From positions 434,001-498,000 of the forward strand of contig NZ_DJJS01000006.1 of the NCBI RefSeq assembly GCF_002434265.1: DNA of 64,000 nucleotides. Direction: 5' to 3'. The notes below the pieces were generated by a model. It worked only from the letters and a program-made list of their open reading frames with translations, was not told where the DNA came from and made no database searches. Below, in pieces: positions 27,625-36,256 of the stretch. The position numbers and the translations under genes are program-made. Source of the stretch: Pseudomonas sp. UBA6562 (GTDB lineage Bacteria; Pseudomonadota; Gammaproteobacteria; Pseudomonadales; Pseudomonadaceae). How positions within the stretch are numbered: position 1 is the stretch's first letter; each line of letters begins with the position of its first letter.

Positions 27625-28590
27625 ATGCCTTTCATTTCCACGATCAACACCTTCGCCGCCCTGGGTAGCGGGGTCATCGGCAGCGGCTGGGTTGCCCGCG
27701 CGCTGGCCCACGGCCTGGACGTCGTGGCCTGGGACCCGGCCCCTGGCGCCGAACGAGCCTTGCGCCAGCGCATCGCCAACGCCTGGCCGGCGCTGGAGAA
27801 ACAAGGTCTGGCCCCCGGCGCCGCACAAAGCCGATTGACCTTCGTGGACACCGTCGAAGCCTGCGTACGCGACGCCGACTTCATCCAGGAAAGCGCTCCC
27901 GAACGCCTGGAGCTCAAGCTCGACCTGCACGCCCGCATCAGCGCCGCGGCCAAACCCGACGCGATCATCGCCTCCAGCACTTCGGGGTTGTTGCCCAGCG
28001 AGTTCTACGAATCGGCCACCCACCCCGAGCGCTGCGTGGTCGGCCACCCGTTCAACCCGGTATACCTGCTGCCGCTGGTGGAAGTGGTCGGCGGCCGGCA
28101 CACCGCACCCGAAGCCATCGAAGCCGCCAAGACGGTCTACACCGCACTCGGCATGCGCCCGCTACACGTCCGCAAAGAAGTGCCCGGCTTCATCGCCGAC
28201 CGCCTGCTCGAAGCGCTCTGGCGCGAGGCCTTGCACCTGGTCAACGACGGCGTGGCCAGCACGGGCGAGATCGACGACGCGATCCGCTTCGGCGCCGGCT
28301 TGCGCTGGTCGTTCATGGGCACCTTCCTGACCTACACCCTGGCCGGCGGCGATGCCGGGATGCGCCACTTCATGCAGCAGTTCGGCCCGGCCTTGCAGTT
28401 GCCCTGGACCTACCTGCCGGCGCCTGAGCTCACCGAGCGCCTGATCGACGACGTGGTCGACGGCACCTCGGCGCAACTGGGCGAGCGCAGCATCGCCGCG
28501 CTGGAACGCTACCGCGACGACACCCTGTTGGCCGTGCTGGACGCCGTGAAAACCAGCAAGGCCAAGCACGGCCTGGCCTTCGACGAGTGA
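27625..28590 (+). CDS. cdhA: L-carnitine dehydrogenase CdhA
   Basis: 321-aa 3-hydroxyacyl-CoA-dehydrogenase-type enzyme oxidising L-carnitine to 3-dehydrocarnitine with NAD+. The Rossmann motif is AALGSGVIGSGWVARAL near the N-terminus; ASSTSGLLPSEF and GHPFNPVYLLPLVEVV (catalytic His-Pro-Phe-Asn) follow. It starts 101 bp after cdhC; an ATG 10 bp later begins cdhB. Confidence 0.94.
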   Translation: MPFISTINTFAALGSGVIGSGWVARALAHGLDVVAWDPAPGAERALRQRIANAWPALEKQGLAPGAAQSRLTFVDTVEACVRDADFIQESAPERLELKLDLHARISAAAKPDAIIASSTSGLLPSEFYESATHPERCVVGHPFNPVYLLPLVEVVGGRHTAPEAIEAAKTVYTALGMRPLHVRKEVPGFIADRLLEALWREALHLVNDGVASTGEIDDAIRFGAGLRWSFMGTFLTYTLAGGDAGMRHFMQQFGPALQLPWTYLPAPELTERLIDDVVDGTSAQLGERSIAALERYRDDTLLAVLDAVKTSKAKHGLAFDE

Positions 28591-28600
28591 GGAAGGCGAC

Positions 28601-29071
28601 ATGAGCGCAGCGATCACCTACCGCACCGCCATCCACGAAGACTGGGTCGACTACAACGGCCACTTGCGCGACGCCTATTACCTGCTGATCTTCAGCTACG
28701 CCACCGATGCGCTGATGGAGCGTATCGGCCTGGATGCCGACAGCCGAGGGCAAAACGGCCATTCGCTGTTCACGTTGGAGGCGCACGTCAATTACCTGCA
28801 CGAGGTCAAGCTCGGCGCGCAGGTCTGGGTGCAGACCCACCTCGTCGAGTTCGACCACAAGCGCCTGCTGGTCTACCACACGCTGCACCGCGAGGGTTTC
28901 GACGAAACGCTGGCAGCCAGTGAACAGATGCTGCTGCACGTGGACCTGGCCGGGCCGAAATCGGCGCCGTTCGGCGAGCGCAGCCTTCAAGCCCTGCGCG
29001 CGCTGGCGGAGCAGCAGCCTGAGCAAGCCGCGCTCCAATGGCGCGCCCGGGCGTTGAGCCTTTCACGCTGA
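28601..29071 (+). CDS. cdhB: Betainyl-CoA thioesterase CdhB
   Basis: 156-aa single-hotdog thioesterase (DWVDYNGHLRDAYYLLIFS, Asp/Asn/His at the 4HBT-type active site). It releases glycine betaine from betainyl-CoA, feeding gbcAB. End of the carnitine operon. Confidence 0.9.
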   Translation: MSAAITYRTAIHEDWVDYNGHLRDAYYLLIFSYATDALMERIGLDADSRGQNGHSLFTLEAHVNYLHEVKLGAQVWVQTHLVEFDHKRLLVYHTLHREGFDETLAASEQMLLHVDLAGPKSAPFGERSLQALRALAEQQPEQAALQWRARALSLSR

Positions 29072-29413
29072 GCGTGGCCATCGCCCGGGACGACGGGCAG
29101 CGGGCGGCGGCTGCGCGGGGCTGGGCCGGCCGGCCCTGCGCAGCATCGTCCAACGCAGTGCCGCGCAAAAAAAACGGCCCCGGAAAGCCGTGAGCATCCG
29201 GGGCCAAGCGCGAGCATCCACTGTGCGTGAAGGCGGGTGACCAAACCTGCCGGGGACTGTGAATGGGTTCAGTGTGGCCGATTTGCAGGGCGCTCGATTT
29301 AGCCGGAAACGACCTGTGCTTAGCCAAAGCGGCCATGCACCGCCGCAGCCCTTGCTAGCCTGCCGCACCCGACCCAGAATCGGTCGCGAACCCCATAACA
29401 AGGAACCACGACC
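29072..29413. other. Non-coding spacer after cdhB
   Basis: 342 bp without a supported gene. It contains a strong terminator that reads on the minus strand. The last 100 bp presumably hold the promoter of the following 86-aa gene. Confidence 0.5.
29167..29205 (-). terminator. Strong terminator oriented to the minus strand
   Basis: Minus-strand reading gives GGCCCCGG-loop-CCGGGGCC followed by GTTTTTTTT. On the plus strand the A-run precedes the stem, so it does not serve cdhB in the classical sense. It would stop transcripts coming from gbdR through the 86-aa gene in antisense. Confidence 0.75.
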
Positions 29414-29674
29414 ATGATGCATGCGGACTTGATCGATCAGGACGACCTGGCAGGCTTCCTCCGGGCACGCGGCTTCGACGTGCCGGCCGGCGCCAGCGCC
29501 GAGCAGGCCTGCGACGCGGCGGTGCGTGGGCTGAACGCCCCCAACGCCAGGTCGCTCAAGAGCATGGTCGAGGAGATGTACACCGGCAGCGCGACGATCC
29601 TGCCGGCCGTGCGCCAGGCCATCGACAAGCAACTGTTGCCTGCGCTGGCGCAGTTCAAGCCGCAACAGGCCTGA
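29414..29674 (+). CDS. Conserved hypothetical protein next to gbdR
   Basis: 86-aa acidic soluble protein (DLIDQDDLAGFLRARGFDV; SLKSMVEEMYTGSATILP). AGGAACC lies before the ATG. A small gene in this place, between the carnitine operon and gbdR, is also known from other pseudomonads. Function unknown; helical, no motif recognised. Confidence 0.75.
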   Translation: MMHADLIDQDDLAGFLRARGFDVPAGASAEQACDAAVRGLNAPNARSLKSMVEEMYTGSATILPAVRQAIDKQLLPALAQFKPQQA

Positions 29675-29686
29675 ACGACGACGTTT

Positions 29687-29721
29687 GGCCCGGCGCCCGC
29701 AGCGAGCGCCGCAGCCGGGCC
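29687..29721. terminator. GC-rich hairpin between convergent genes
   Basis: GGCCCGGC ... GCCGGGCC arms with a 19-nt interior, between the stop of the 86-aa gene and the stop of convergent gbdR. No long T-run on either side; could be a weak bidirectional terminator. Confidence 0.45.
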
Positions 29722-29729
29722 TCCAGGGT

Positions 29730-30836
29730 CTACAGACGAACGCTGGCGAAGGTCGATTCGTTGCGCGCCTGGCTCAGGGCCGCCATCGGGCCGCTGTGCG
29801 GCGACAGCACCATGGCCTGCGGAATCGGCATCATCGCCACCTGCTGGGTGGTGTTGGAGCCGACCCGCTCGTCGCGCGGCGGAATGCCGAAGTATTCGCG
29901 GTAGCACTTGGAGAAGTGCGGCGTGGAGACGAAGCCGCACACCGACGCCACCTCGATGATCGACATCGGCGTCTGCTTGAGCAGCTGCCGCGCGCGGATC
30001 AGGCGCAGCTTGAGGTAGTAGCGCGACGGCGAACAGTGCAGGTACTTCTGGAACAGGCGTTCGAGCTGACGGCGCGAGACGGCGACGTATACGGCCAGTT
30101 CGTCGAGGTCGATCGGCTCTTCCAGGTTGGCTTCCATCAGCGCGACGATTTCCTGCAACTTCGGCTGGTTGGTGCCGAGCATGTGCTTGAGCGGCACGCG
30201 CTGGTGGTCCTGTTCGTTGCGGATGCGCTCGTAGACGAACATCTCCGAGATCGCCGCCGACAGTTCGCGGCCGTGGTCGCGGCTGATCAGGTGCAGCATC
30301 ATGTCCAGCGGTGCGGTGCCGCCGGAGCTGGTGAAGCGGTTACGGTCGAGGGTGAACAGGCGCGTGCTCATGTTCACCCTCGGGAAGGCTTCTTGCATCG
30401 AGGCCAGACACTCCCAGTGCACGCTGCAATCGAAGCCGTCGAGCAGGCCGGCGCAGGCCAGCGCCCAACTGCCGGTGCACACCGCGCCCAGACGGCGCGA
30501 CTGGCGGGCCTGGGCCTGCAGCCAGGTCACGTGTTCGCGGGTCACGGTGCGCTGGATGCCCACCCCGCCGCAAACGATCACGGTGTCCATGGTCGGCGCG
30601 GCGTGCATGGCCGCGTCCGGGGTGATCTGCAGGCCGTCGCTGGCCCATACCTGTCCGCCGTCGAGGGTCAGGGTGTGCCAGCGGTACAGCTCGCGACCCG
30701 ACAGCTGGTTGGCCATGCGCAGCGGCTCGACCGCCGAGGCCAGGGAAATGAGGGTGAAGTTGTCCAACAGGAGGAACCCGATGGATTGCGGCGTTGTGCG
30801 GTTCTGGGATTGAGGCCCGGAGGTGGACGATGTCAT
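29730..30836 (-). CDS. gbdR: GbdR, AraC/GATase1-type regulator of betaine catabolism
   Basis: 368 aa. N-terminal DJ-1/PfpI-like sensing domain (IGFLLLDNFTLISLASAVEP; RLGAVCTGSWALACAGLLDG) and C-terminal AraC HTH pair (IDLDELAVYVAVSRRQLERLFQK; MSIIEVASVCGFVSTPHFSKCY). In P. aeruginosa GbdR senses glycine betaine/dimethylglycine and activates gbc, dgc, sox, glyA1, sdaB and cbc genes, nearly all of which are in this window. It also has a ~40-residue C-terminal tail beyond the HTH. Confidence 0.95.
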   Translation of the reverse strand: MTSSTSGPQSQNRTTPQSIGFLLLDNFTLISLASAVEPLRMANQLSGRELYRWHTLTLDGGQVWASDGLQITPDAAMHAAPTMDTVIVCGGVGIQRTVTREHVTWLQAQARQSRRLGAVCTGSWALACAGLLDGFDCSVHWECLASMQEAFPRVNMSTRLFTLDRNRFTSSGGTAPLDMMLHLISRDHGRELSAAISEMFVYERIRNEQDHQRVPLKHMLGTNQPKLQEIVALMEANLEEPIDLDELAVYVAVSRRQLERLFQKYLHCSPSRYYLKLRLIRARQLLKQTPMSIIEVASVCGFVSTPHFSKCYREYFGIPPRDERVGSNTTQQVAMMPIPQAMVLSPHSGPMAALSQARNESTFASVRL

Positions 30837-31225
30837 CGTGATTTCTCCTCACACAAATGCAGGGGTGTGCTTCAGGCGAGCACTGGTTCTTGTAATGGCC
30901 CCGATTCGTTGGCGGAGCTTTTGCCAATTACAACGCAATTGGCATGCCTGAATTGGTCGAGCGTTCAACAAAGTCGAAAAACGACCTCCAAGTCAGTGGA
31001 TTAGGTGCTTTCCTAAGAGCTTGTAGGAAATCGGAAAGCACTGAGTTAGCGCGTTTGCTTATAGGCACTGAGCATTTCGGTATCACTGCCGGCAGACGTG
31101 TCCAGAAACGACATCCCGACTGTCACCGGCACACGTGTCGAGCGCGGTAACGAACACCGCTCGGCGCGTGCCGGATATGTGCCAAAAAGGGGCAATTCAC
31201 AGGGGTGCGGACCCGTTACCGGGCA
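30837..31225. promoter_or_regulatory. gbdR upstream region
   Basis: 389 bp between gbdR and the 3' end of the serine dehydratase gene. It includes a perfect dyad at 30923-30943 and further short dyads around GACGTGTCC and CACACGTGTC at 31090-31140. No gene is supported; short open frames here lack coding character. Confidence 0.5.
30923..30943. promoter_or_regulatory. Perfect dyad GCCAATT-N7-AATTGGC upstream of gbdR
   Basis: 7-bp perfect arms with a 7-bp spacer, centred about 97 bp upstream of the gbdR ATG and followed by another partial half (AATTGG at 30951-30956). AT-rich relative to surroundings. A candidate operator; the binding protein is unknown. Confidence 0.5.
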
Positions 31226-32602
31226 TCAGCACTCGATGGCGCTGACGGCCAGGCCGCCGCGAGAGGTTTCTTTGTACTTGTCGTGCATGTCGGCACCGGT
31301 GTCGCGCATGGTGCGGATCACCTGGTCGAGGGAAATGAAGTGCTCGCCGTCGCCGCGCAAGGCCATCTGCACGGCGTTGATCGCCTTGACCGCCGCGATG
31401 GCGTTGCGCTCGATGCACGGCACCTGGACCAGGCCGCCGACCGGGTCGCAGGTCAGGCCGAGGTTGTGTTCGAGAGCGATTTCCGCAGCGTTCTCCACCT
31501 GCGCCGGGGTGCCGCCGAGGATGTCGGCCAAGCCTGCTGCGGCCATGGCGCAGGCCGAGCCGACTTCGCCCTGGCAGCCCACTTCGGCGCCGGAGATCGA
31601 AGCGTTCTTCTTGCACAGGATGCCCACCGCCGCTGCGGCCAACAGGTAATCCACCACGTTGCTTTCGTCGACCACATCGGAGAAGCGCACGTAGTAGTGC
31701 AGCACCGCCGGAATGATGCCGGCCGCACCATTGGTGGGCGCGGTGACCATGCGCCCGCCGGCGGCGTTCTCTTCGTTGACCGCCAGGGCGAACAGGTTGA
31801 CCCACTCCATGGCGCTCATGGTCGAGCCGATGACGTTGGGCTTGCCGATTTCCTGCAGGTTGCGGTGCAGCTTGGCGGCGCGGCGGCGCACGTTGAGGCC
31901 GCCGGGCAGCGTGCCTTCGTACTTCAGGCCGTTGCTCACGCATTCCTGCATGGCGTGCCAGAGTTTGAGCAGGCCCGCGCGGATGTCGGCTTCGCTGCGC
32001 CAGGTCAGCTCGTTGGCCATCATCAATTGCGACACGCGCATGTCGTTTTGCTTGCACAGCGCCAGCAGCTCGGCGGCGCTGTTGAAGTCGTAGGGCAGCA
32101 CGGTCTGGTCGGCGTCGAGCACACCGCTGGCGGCCTGGGCGGCATCGACCACGAAGCCGCCGCCGACCGAGTAGTAGGTGTCCTGGTGCAACTCGCCCTG
32201 CTCGTCGTAGGCGACCAGGGTCATGGCGTTGGGGTGGTACGGCAGGTTCTCGTCGAGCAGCAGCATGTCGCGCGCCCAGACGAACCCGATCGGCAGACGC
32301 CCGTCCAGCTGCAAGGTGTGGGTTTCGCGCAGCGCGGCGATGCGCGGGCCGATCTGGGTGGGGTCGATCTGGTCGGGCCATTCGCCCATCAAGCCCATCA
32401 GCGTGGCGTTGTCGGTGCCGTGCCCTACGCCTGTGGCCGACAGCGAACCGTACAGGCGCACTTCGATGCGCCGTACCTGTGCCAACTGGTGCCGCTCGCG
32501 CAGCCCCTGCACGAACAGGGCGCCGGCGCGCATGGGGCCGACGGTGTGGGAGCTGGAAGGCCCGACACCGATCTTGAACAGGTCGAACACGCTGATGGCC
32601 AT
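31226..32602 (-). CDS. sdaB: L-serine ammonia-lyase (iron-sulfur type)
   Basis: 458-aa single-chain L-serine dehydratase: serine to pyruvate + NH3, using an oxygen-labile 4Fe-4S cluster. Beta domain (SVFDLFKIGVGPSSSHTVGP) and alpha domain with the Cys-bearing segments CKKNASISGAEVGCQGEVGSACAM and GLTCDPVGGLVQVPC. Next to gbdR it completes betaine to glycine to serine to pyruvate. Pseudomonas annotations use sdaA or sdaB; I follow the betaine-regulon name. Confidence 0.94.
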   Translation of the reverse strand: MAISVFDLFKIGVGPSSSHTVGPMRAGALFVQGLRERHQLAQVRRIEVRLYGSLSATGVGHGTDNATLMGLMGEWPDQIDPTQIGPRIAALRETHTLQLDGRLPIGFVWARDMLLLDENLPYHPNAMTLVAYDEQGELHQDTYYSVGGGFVVDAAQAASGVLDADQTVLPYDFNSAAELLALCKQNDMRVSQLMMANELTWRSEADIRAGLLKLWHAMQECVSNGLKYEGTLPGGLNVRRRAAKLHRNLQEIGKPNVIGSTMSAMEWVNLFALAVNEENAAGGRMVTAPTNGAAGIIPAVLHYYVRFSDVVDESNVVDYLLAAAAVGILCKKNASISGAEVGCQGEVGSACAMAAAGLADILGGTPAQVENAAEIALEHNLGLTCDPVGGLVQVPCIERNAIAAVKAINAVQMALRGDGEHFISLDQVIRTMRDTGADMHDKYKETSRGGLAVSAIEC

Positions 32603-33053
32603 TGTCGGATCACCTCTTGATGGGCTTGTCTGTGCGCGTCATGCGCGGCGCGGCGCACCCGTCAGGCTCGGCGGGGGCTACTGGAGAGGCGTGCATCATC
32701 AAGCTTTTACCCACCCGCTCGCCGTCTGCAACGGACGTAGTTTTGTCCGCCAGCGCCCTCTGCGGCGCACCCCGCACAGGCCTGAAACGGCCGCTTTCAA
32801 GGCGCTCGGCGACGCAAAACAACCGCTGCGGCGGTGGAAAAATCTCTAAGCGACATTGCGCGTACTGGATGCGACCTATGCTGCACTGGTTGCGACCCTG
32901 GCAGTAGGCGAATGCCCAGCGCTGGTGGATTATCGAAACCGACTCGTATTGCACGGCCCCGCACCCTGCACCCGGCAGGCCCGGACGACCGGCGCCCGAC
33001 AGAAGGCGCGGCGATCCACGCGAACCCGAAGAAAAAACTACAGGAGTCCACCC
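32603..33053. promoter_or_regulatory. sdaB/cbcX divergent control region with TGCGACC direct repeat
   Basis: 451 bp. TGCGACC occurs at 32870-32876 and again at 32891-32897, exactly 21 bp (two helical turns) apart, about 160-180 bp before cbcX. This is the clearest candidate AraC-type (GbdR) site of the window. The frame upstream of cbcX to 32856 is open but lacks family similarity and is treated as non-coding. Confidence 0.5.
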
Positions 33054-34001
33054 ATGAAAGCCTCACCCTCGCTGTTGCTGGCCGCCGTGCTGTGCGCACC
33101 GCTGCTGGCCCAGGCCGCCGAACCCGAGCAGTGCCACACGGTGCGCTTCTCGGACGTCGGATGGACCGACATCACCGTGACCACTGCGGTGACCAGTGCC
33201 GTGCTCCAAGCCCTTGGCTACCAGACCAAGACCACCATGATCTCCGTCCCCATCACCTACAAGTCGCTGGCCAAGGGCAAGGACCTGGACGTCTTCCTCG
33301 GCAACTGGATGCCGACCATGGAGAACGACATCAAGCCCTACCGCGAGGCCGGCACCGTCGACACCGTGCGCGCCAACCTGGAAAACGCCAAGTACACCCT
33401 CGCCGTCCCGCAGGCGCTGTACGACAAGGGCCTGAAGGATTTCTCCGACATCGCCAAGTTCAAGAACGAACTCGACGGCAAGATCTACGGGATCGAGCCA
33501 GGCAACGACGGCAACCGCACCATCCAGAGCATGATCGACAAGAACGCCTTCGGCCTCAAAGACGCCGGCTTCAAGGTCGTGCAGTCGAGCGAGGCGGCCA
33601 TGCTCGCGGCCGTCGACCGTGCCGGCAAACGCGGCGAGGACGTGGTGTTCCTCGGCTGGGAACCGCACCCCATGAACAACCGCTTCAAGATGCAGTACCT
33701 CACCGGCGGCGACGAATTCTTCGGCCCCGACTACGGCAAGGCGACCGTCTACACCAATACGCGCAAGGGCTACGCGCAGGAATGCAGCAACGTTGGCCAG
33801 TTGCTGAAGAACCTGGCGTTCACCCTGCCGATGGAAAGCACCCTGATGGGCAATGTCCTGGACGACAAGATGAAAGCCGACGCGGCCGCCAAGGCCTGGC
33901 TGAAGAACAATCCGGATGTGCTCGACACCTGGCTGGCCGGGGTGACGGCCGTCGATGGCAAACCGGGGCTGGAGGCGGCCAAGGCCAAACTCACGCAGTA
34001 A
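33054..34001 (+). CDS. cbcX: Choline/betaine-binding periplasmic protein CbcX
   Basis: 315-aa ProX/ChoX-type binding protein with signal peptide (LLLAAVLCAPLLAQAAEP). SDVGWTDITVT, DVFLGNWMPTMEND, YGIEPGNDGNRTIQ and VFLGWEPHPMN provide the aromatic-cage region. Start ATG at 33054 has CAGGAG upstream. It binds choline in P. aeruginosa. Clear paralogue of CaiX (same motif order). Confidence 0.94.
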   Translation: MKASPSLLLAAVLCAPLLAQAAEPEQCHTVRFSDVGWTDITVTTAVTSAVLQALGYQTKTTMISVPITYKSLAKGKDLDVFLGNWMPTMENDIKPYREAGTVDTVRANLENAKYTLAVPQALYDKGLKDFSDIAKFKNELDGKIYGIEPGNDGNRTIQSMIDKNAFGLKDAGFKVVQSSEAAMLAAVDRAGKRGEDVVFLGWEPHPMNNRFKMQYLTGGDEFFGPDYGKATVYTNTRKGYAQECSNVGQLLKNLAFTLPMESTLMGNVLDDKMKADAAAKAWLKNNPDVLDTWLAGVTAVDGKPGLEAAKAKLTQ

Positions 34002-34109
34002 CGACCCACGCAATAGCAGGCGGCCGCCCCGGCCGCCAGGCACTACCGCGGGGTGGGACCGTGCCCGCCCCGGACTGATTTCAATCTTTGCAGGTGGAAG
34101 CTCGCTATC

Positions 34110-34955
34110 ATGCTCATCGATCAGAAAATACCGCTAGGCCAGTACATGGCGTCGTTCGTCGAGTGGCTGACGCAAGTCGGCGCCAACTATTTCGACGCCA
34201 TCGCCAAGGGCCTGGAGTTCATGATTTTCGGGGTCACCAACGCCCTGACCTGGTTCAACCCGCTGGTGCTCATCGCCCTGTTCGCGGCGCTGGCGCACCT
34301 GATCCAGCGCCGTATCGGCCTGACCCTCTTCGTCGCCCTGTCGTTTCTGCTGATCCTCAACCTGGGGTACTGGCAGGAAACCATGGAAACCCTCGCGCAA
34401 GTCACCTTCGCCACCGTGGTCTGCGTGGCCATCGGCGTGCCGCTGGGCATCCTCGCCGCGCACAAGCCGATGTTCTACACCGCCATGCGCCCGGTGCTCG
34501 ATCTGATGCAGACCGTGCCCACCTTCGTCTACCTGATCCCGACCCTGACCCTGTTCGGCCTGGGCGTGGTGCCCGGCCTGATCTCGACGGTGGTGTTCGC
34601 CATCGCCGCGCCCATCCGCCTCACCTACCTGGGCATCTGCGACGTACCGCAAGAGCTGATGGACGCCGGCAAGGCCTTCGGCTGCTCGCGCCGCCAACTG
34701 CTGACCCGCATCGAACTGCCGCACGCCATGCCGAGCATCGCCGCCGGCGTGACGCAGTGCATCATGCTGTCGCTGTCGATGGTGGTGATCGCCGCCCTGG
34801 TCGGCGCTGATGGCCTGGGCAAACCGGTGGTCAACGCCTTGAACACCGCCGATATTTCCCTGGGCTTCGAAGCAGGCCTGGCGATCGTCCTTCTGGCGAT
34901 CATGCTCGACCGTATCTGCAAGCAACCCGAGCTGCCGGCAAGGAGTGAAGCATGA
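34110..34955 (+). CDS. cbcW: Quaternary ammonium ABC permease CbcW
   Basis: 281-aa ProW-type inner-membrane permease with about six helices and the binding-protein-dependent transport signature (EELMDAGKAFGCSRRQLL-like segment: DVPQELMDAGKAFGCSRRQ). Shared by the CbcX, CaiX and BetX binding proteins in P. aeruginosa. Overlaps cbcV by 4 nt. Confidence 0.94.
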   Translation: MLIDQKIPLGQYMASFVEWLTQVGANYFDAIAKGLEFMIFGVTNALTWFNPLVLIALFAALAHLIQRRIGLTLFVALSFLLILNLGYWQETMETLAQVTFATVVCVAIGVPLGILAAHKPMFYTAMRPVLDLMQTVPTFVYLIPTLTLFGLGVVPGLISTVVFAIAAPIRLTYLGICDVPQELMDAGKAFGCSRRQLLTRIELPHAMPSIAAGVTQCIMLSLSMVVIAALVGADGLGKPVVNALNTADISLGFEAGLAIVLLAIMLDRICKQPELPARSEA

Positions 34956-36130
34956 GCATCATCCGATTCGAAGATGTCGACGTCATCTTCACCAACAAGC
35001 CGCGCGAAGCCCTGAGCCTGCTCGACGAAGGCAAGACCCGCGAACAGATCCTCAAGCAGACGGGCTTGGTGGTCGGTGTGGAAAAGGCCAACCTGGACAT
35101 CAACAAGGGCGAGATCTGTGTGCTGATGGGCCTGTCCGGCTCGGGCAAGTCGAGCCTGTTGCGCTGCATTAACGGCCTTAATACCGTGAGCCGCGGCAAG
35201 CTGTTCGTCGAGCACGAAGGCAACCACATCGACATCGCCCACTGTTCGGCGGCCGAACTGAAGATGATGCGCACCAAGCGCATCGCCATGGTGTTTCAGA
35301 AGTTCGCCCTGATGCCCTGGCTGACCGTGCGCGAAAACATCAGCTTCGGCCTGGAAATGCAGGGCCGCCCCGAAAAGGAGCGGCGCAAGCTGGTGGACGA
35401 CAAGATCGAACTGGTGGGCTTGACGCAGTGGCGCAACAAACGCCCCGACGAGCTTTCGGGCGGCATGCAGCAGCGCGTGGGCCTGGCCCGGGCGCTGGCC
35501 ATGGATGCCGACATTCTGCTGATGGACGAGCCCTTCTCGGCGCTCGACCCGCTGATCCGCCAGGGGCTGCAAGACGAGCTGCTGGAGCTGCAGCGCAAGC
35601 TGAACAAGACCATCGTGTTCGTCAGCCATGACCTGGACGAGGCGCTCAAGCTCGGCACACGCATCGCCATCATGAAAGACGGGCGGATCATCCAGTACAG
35701 CAAGCCCGAAGAGATCGTGCTCAACCCGGCCGACGAGTACGTACGGACCTTCGTCGCCCACACCAACCCGCTCAACGTACTGTGCGGACGCAGCTTGATG
35801 CGCACCCTCGACCAATGCAAGCGCATCAACGGTTCGGTATGCCTGGACCCAGGCGACGATGCCTGGCTCGACCTCGGCGAAGGCGGTTCGCTGCAGCGTG
35901 CGCGCCAGGGCCAGAACGGCCTGGACATGCAGCATTGGGCGCCGGGGCAGGCGGTCGAAGCGCTGGGCCGCCGGCCGACCCTGGTGCACGCCGATATCGG
36001 CATGCGCGAGGCGTTGCAGATCCGCTACCACACCGGCAACAAGCTGGTGTTGCAGGAGAACGACCAGGTAGTGGGGATTCTGGGGGACACCGAGCTATAC
36101 CATGCCCTGCTCGGCAAGAACCACGGGTGA
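34952..36130 (+). CDS. cbcV: Quaternary ammonium ABC ATPase CbcV
   Basis: 392 aa, ProV family. Walker A GLSGSGKSS, Q-loop VFQKFALMPW, signature LSGGMQQRVGLARAL, Walker B ILLMDEPFSALD, H-loop VSHD. The C-terminal ~115 residues form the family's regulatory (CBS-like, degenerate) extension. ATGA overlap with cbcW. Confidence 0.95.
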   Translation: MSIIRFEDVDVIFTNKPREALSLLDEGKTREQILKQTGLVVGVEKANLDINKGEICVLMGLSGSGKSSLLRCINGLNTVSRGKLFVEHEGNHIDIAHCSAAELKMMRTKRIAMVFQKFALMPWLTVRENISFGLEMQGRPEKERRKLVDDKIELVGLTQWRNKRPDELSGGMQQRVGLARALAMDADILLMDEPFSALDPLIRQGLQDELLELQRKLNKTIVFVSHDLDEALKLGTRIAIMKDGRIIQYSKPEEIVLNPADEYVRTFVAHTNPLNVLCGRSLMRTLDQCKRINGSVCLDPGDDAWLDLGEGGSLQRARQGQNGLDMQHWAPGQAVEALGRRPTLVHADIGMREALQIRYHTGNKLVLQENDQVVGILGDTELYHALLGKNHG

Positions 36131-36140
36131 GGCCCGCGTC

Positions 36141-36250
36141 AGGGCCGCATTGCGGCCCATTGGCCCCAACACCGACCTATCAGGGGTTGCGCGGCGCCTG
36201 AATTAGGGCCGCGTTGCGGCCCATCGCGGCTAAAAGCCGCTCCCACAGGC
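36141..36250. repeat. REP cluster between cbcV and hisF
   Basis: GGGCCGCATTGCGGCCCAT at 36141-36160 and GGGCCGCGTTGCGGCCCATCGCGGCTAAAAGCCGCTCCCACAGG to 36249 form REP-type palindromes in the convergent spacer. They may also work as bidirectional transcription barriers. Confidence 0.7.
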
Positions 36251-36256
36251 TTAGGT

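Noticed and set aside
32856..33053. N-terminal extension of cbcX
   Set aside because: Signal peptide begins at 33054; the extension would bury it and overlaps the candidate regulator repeat.
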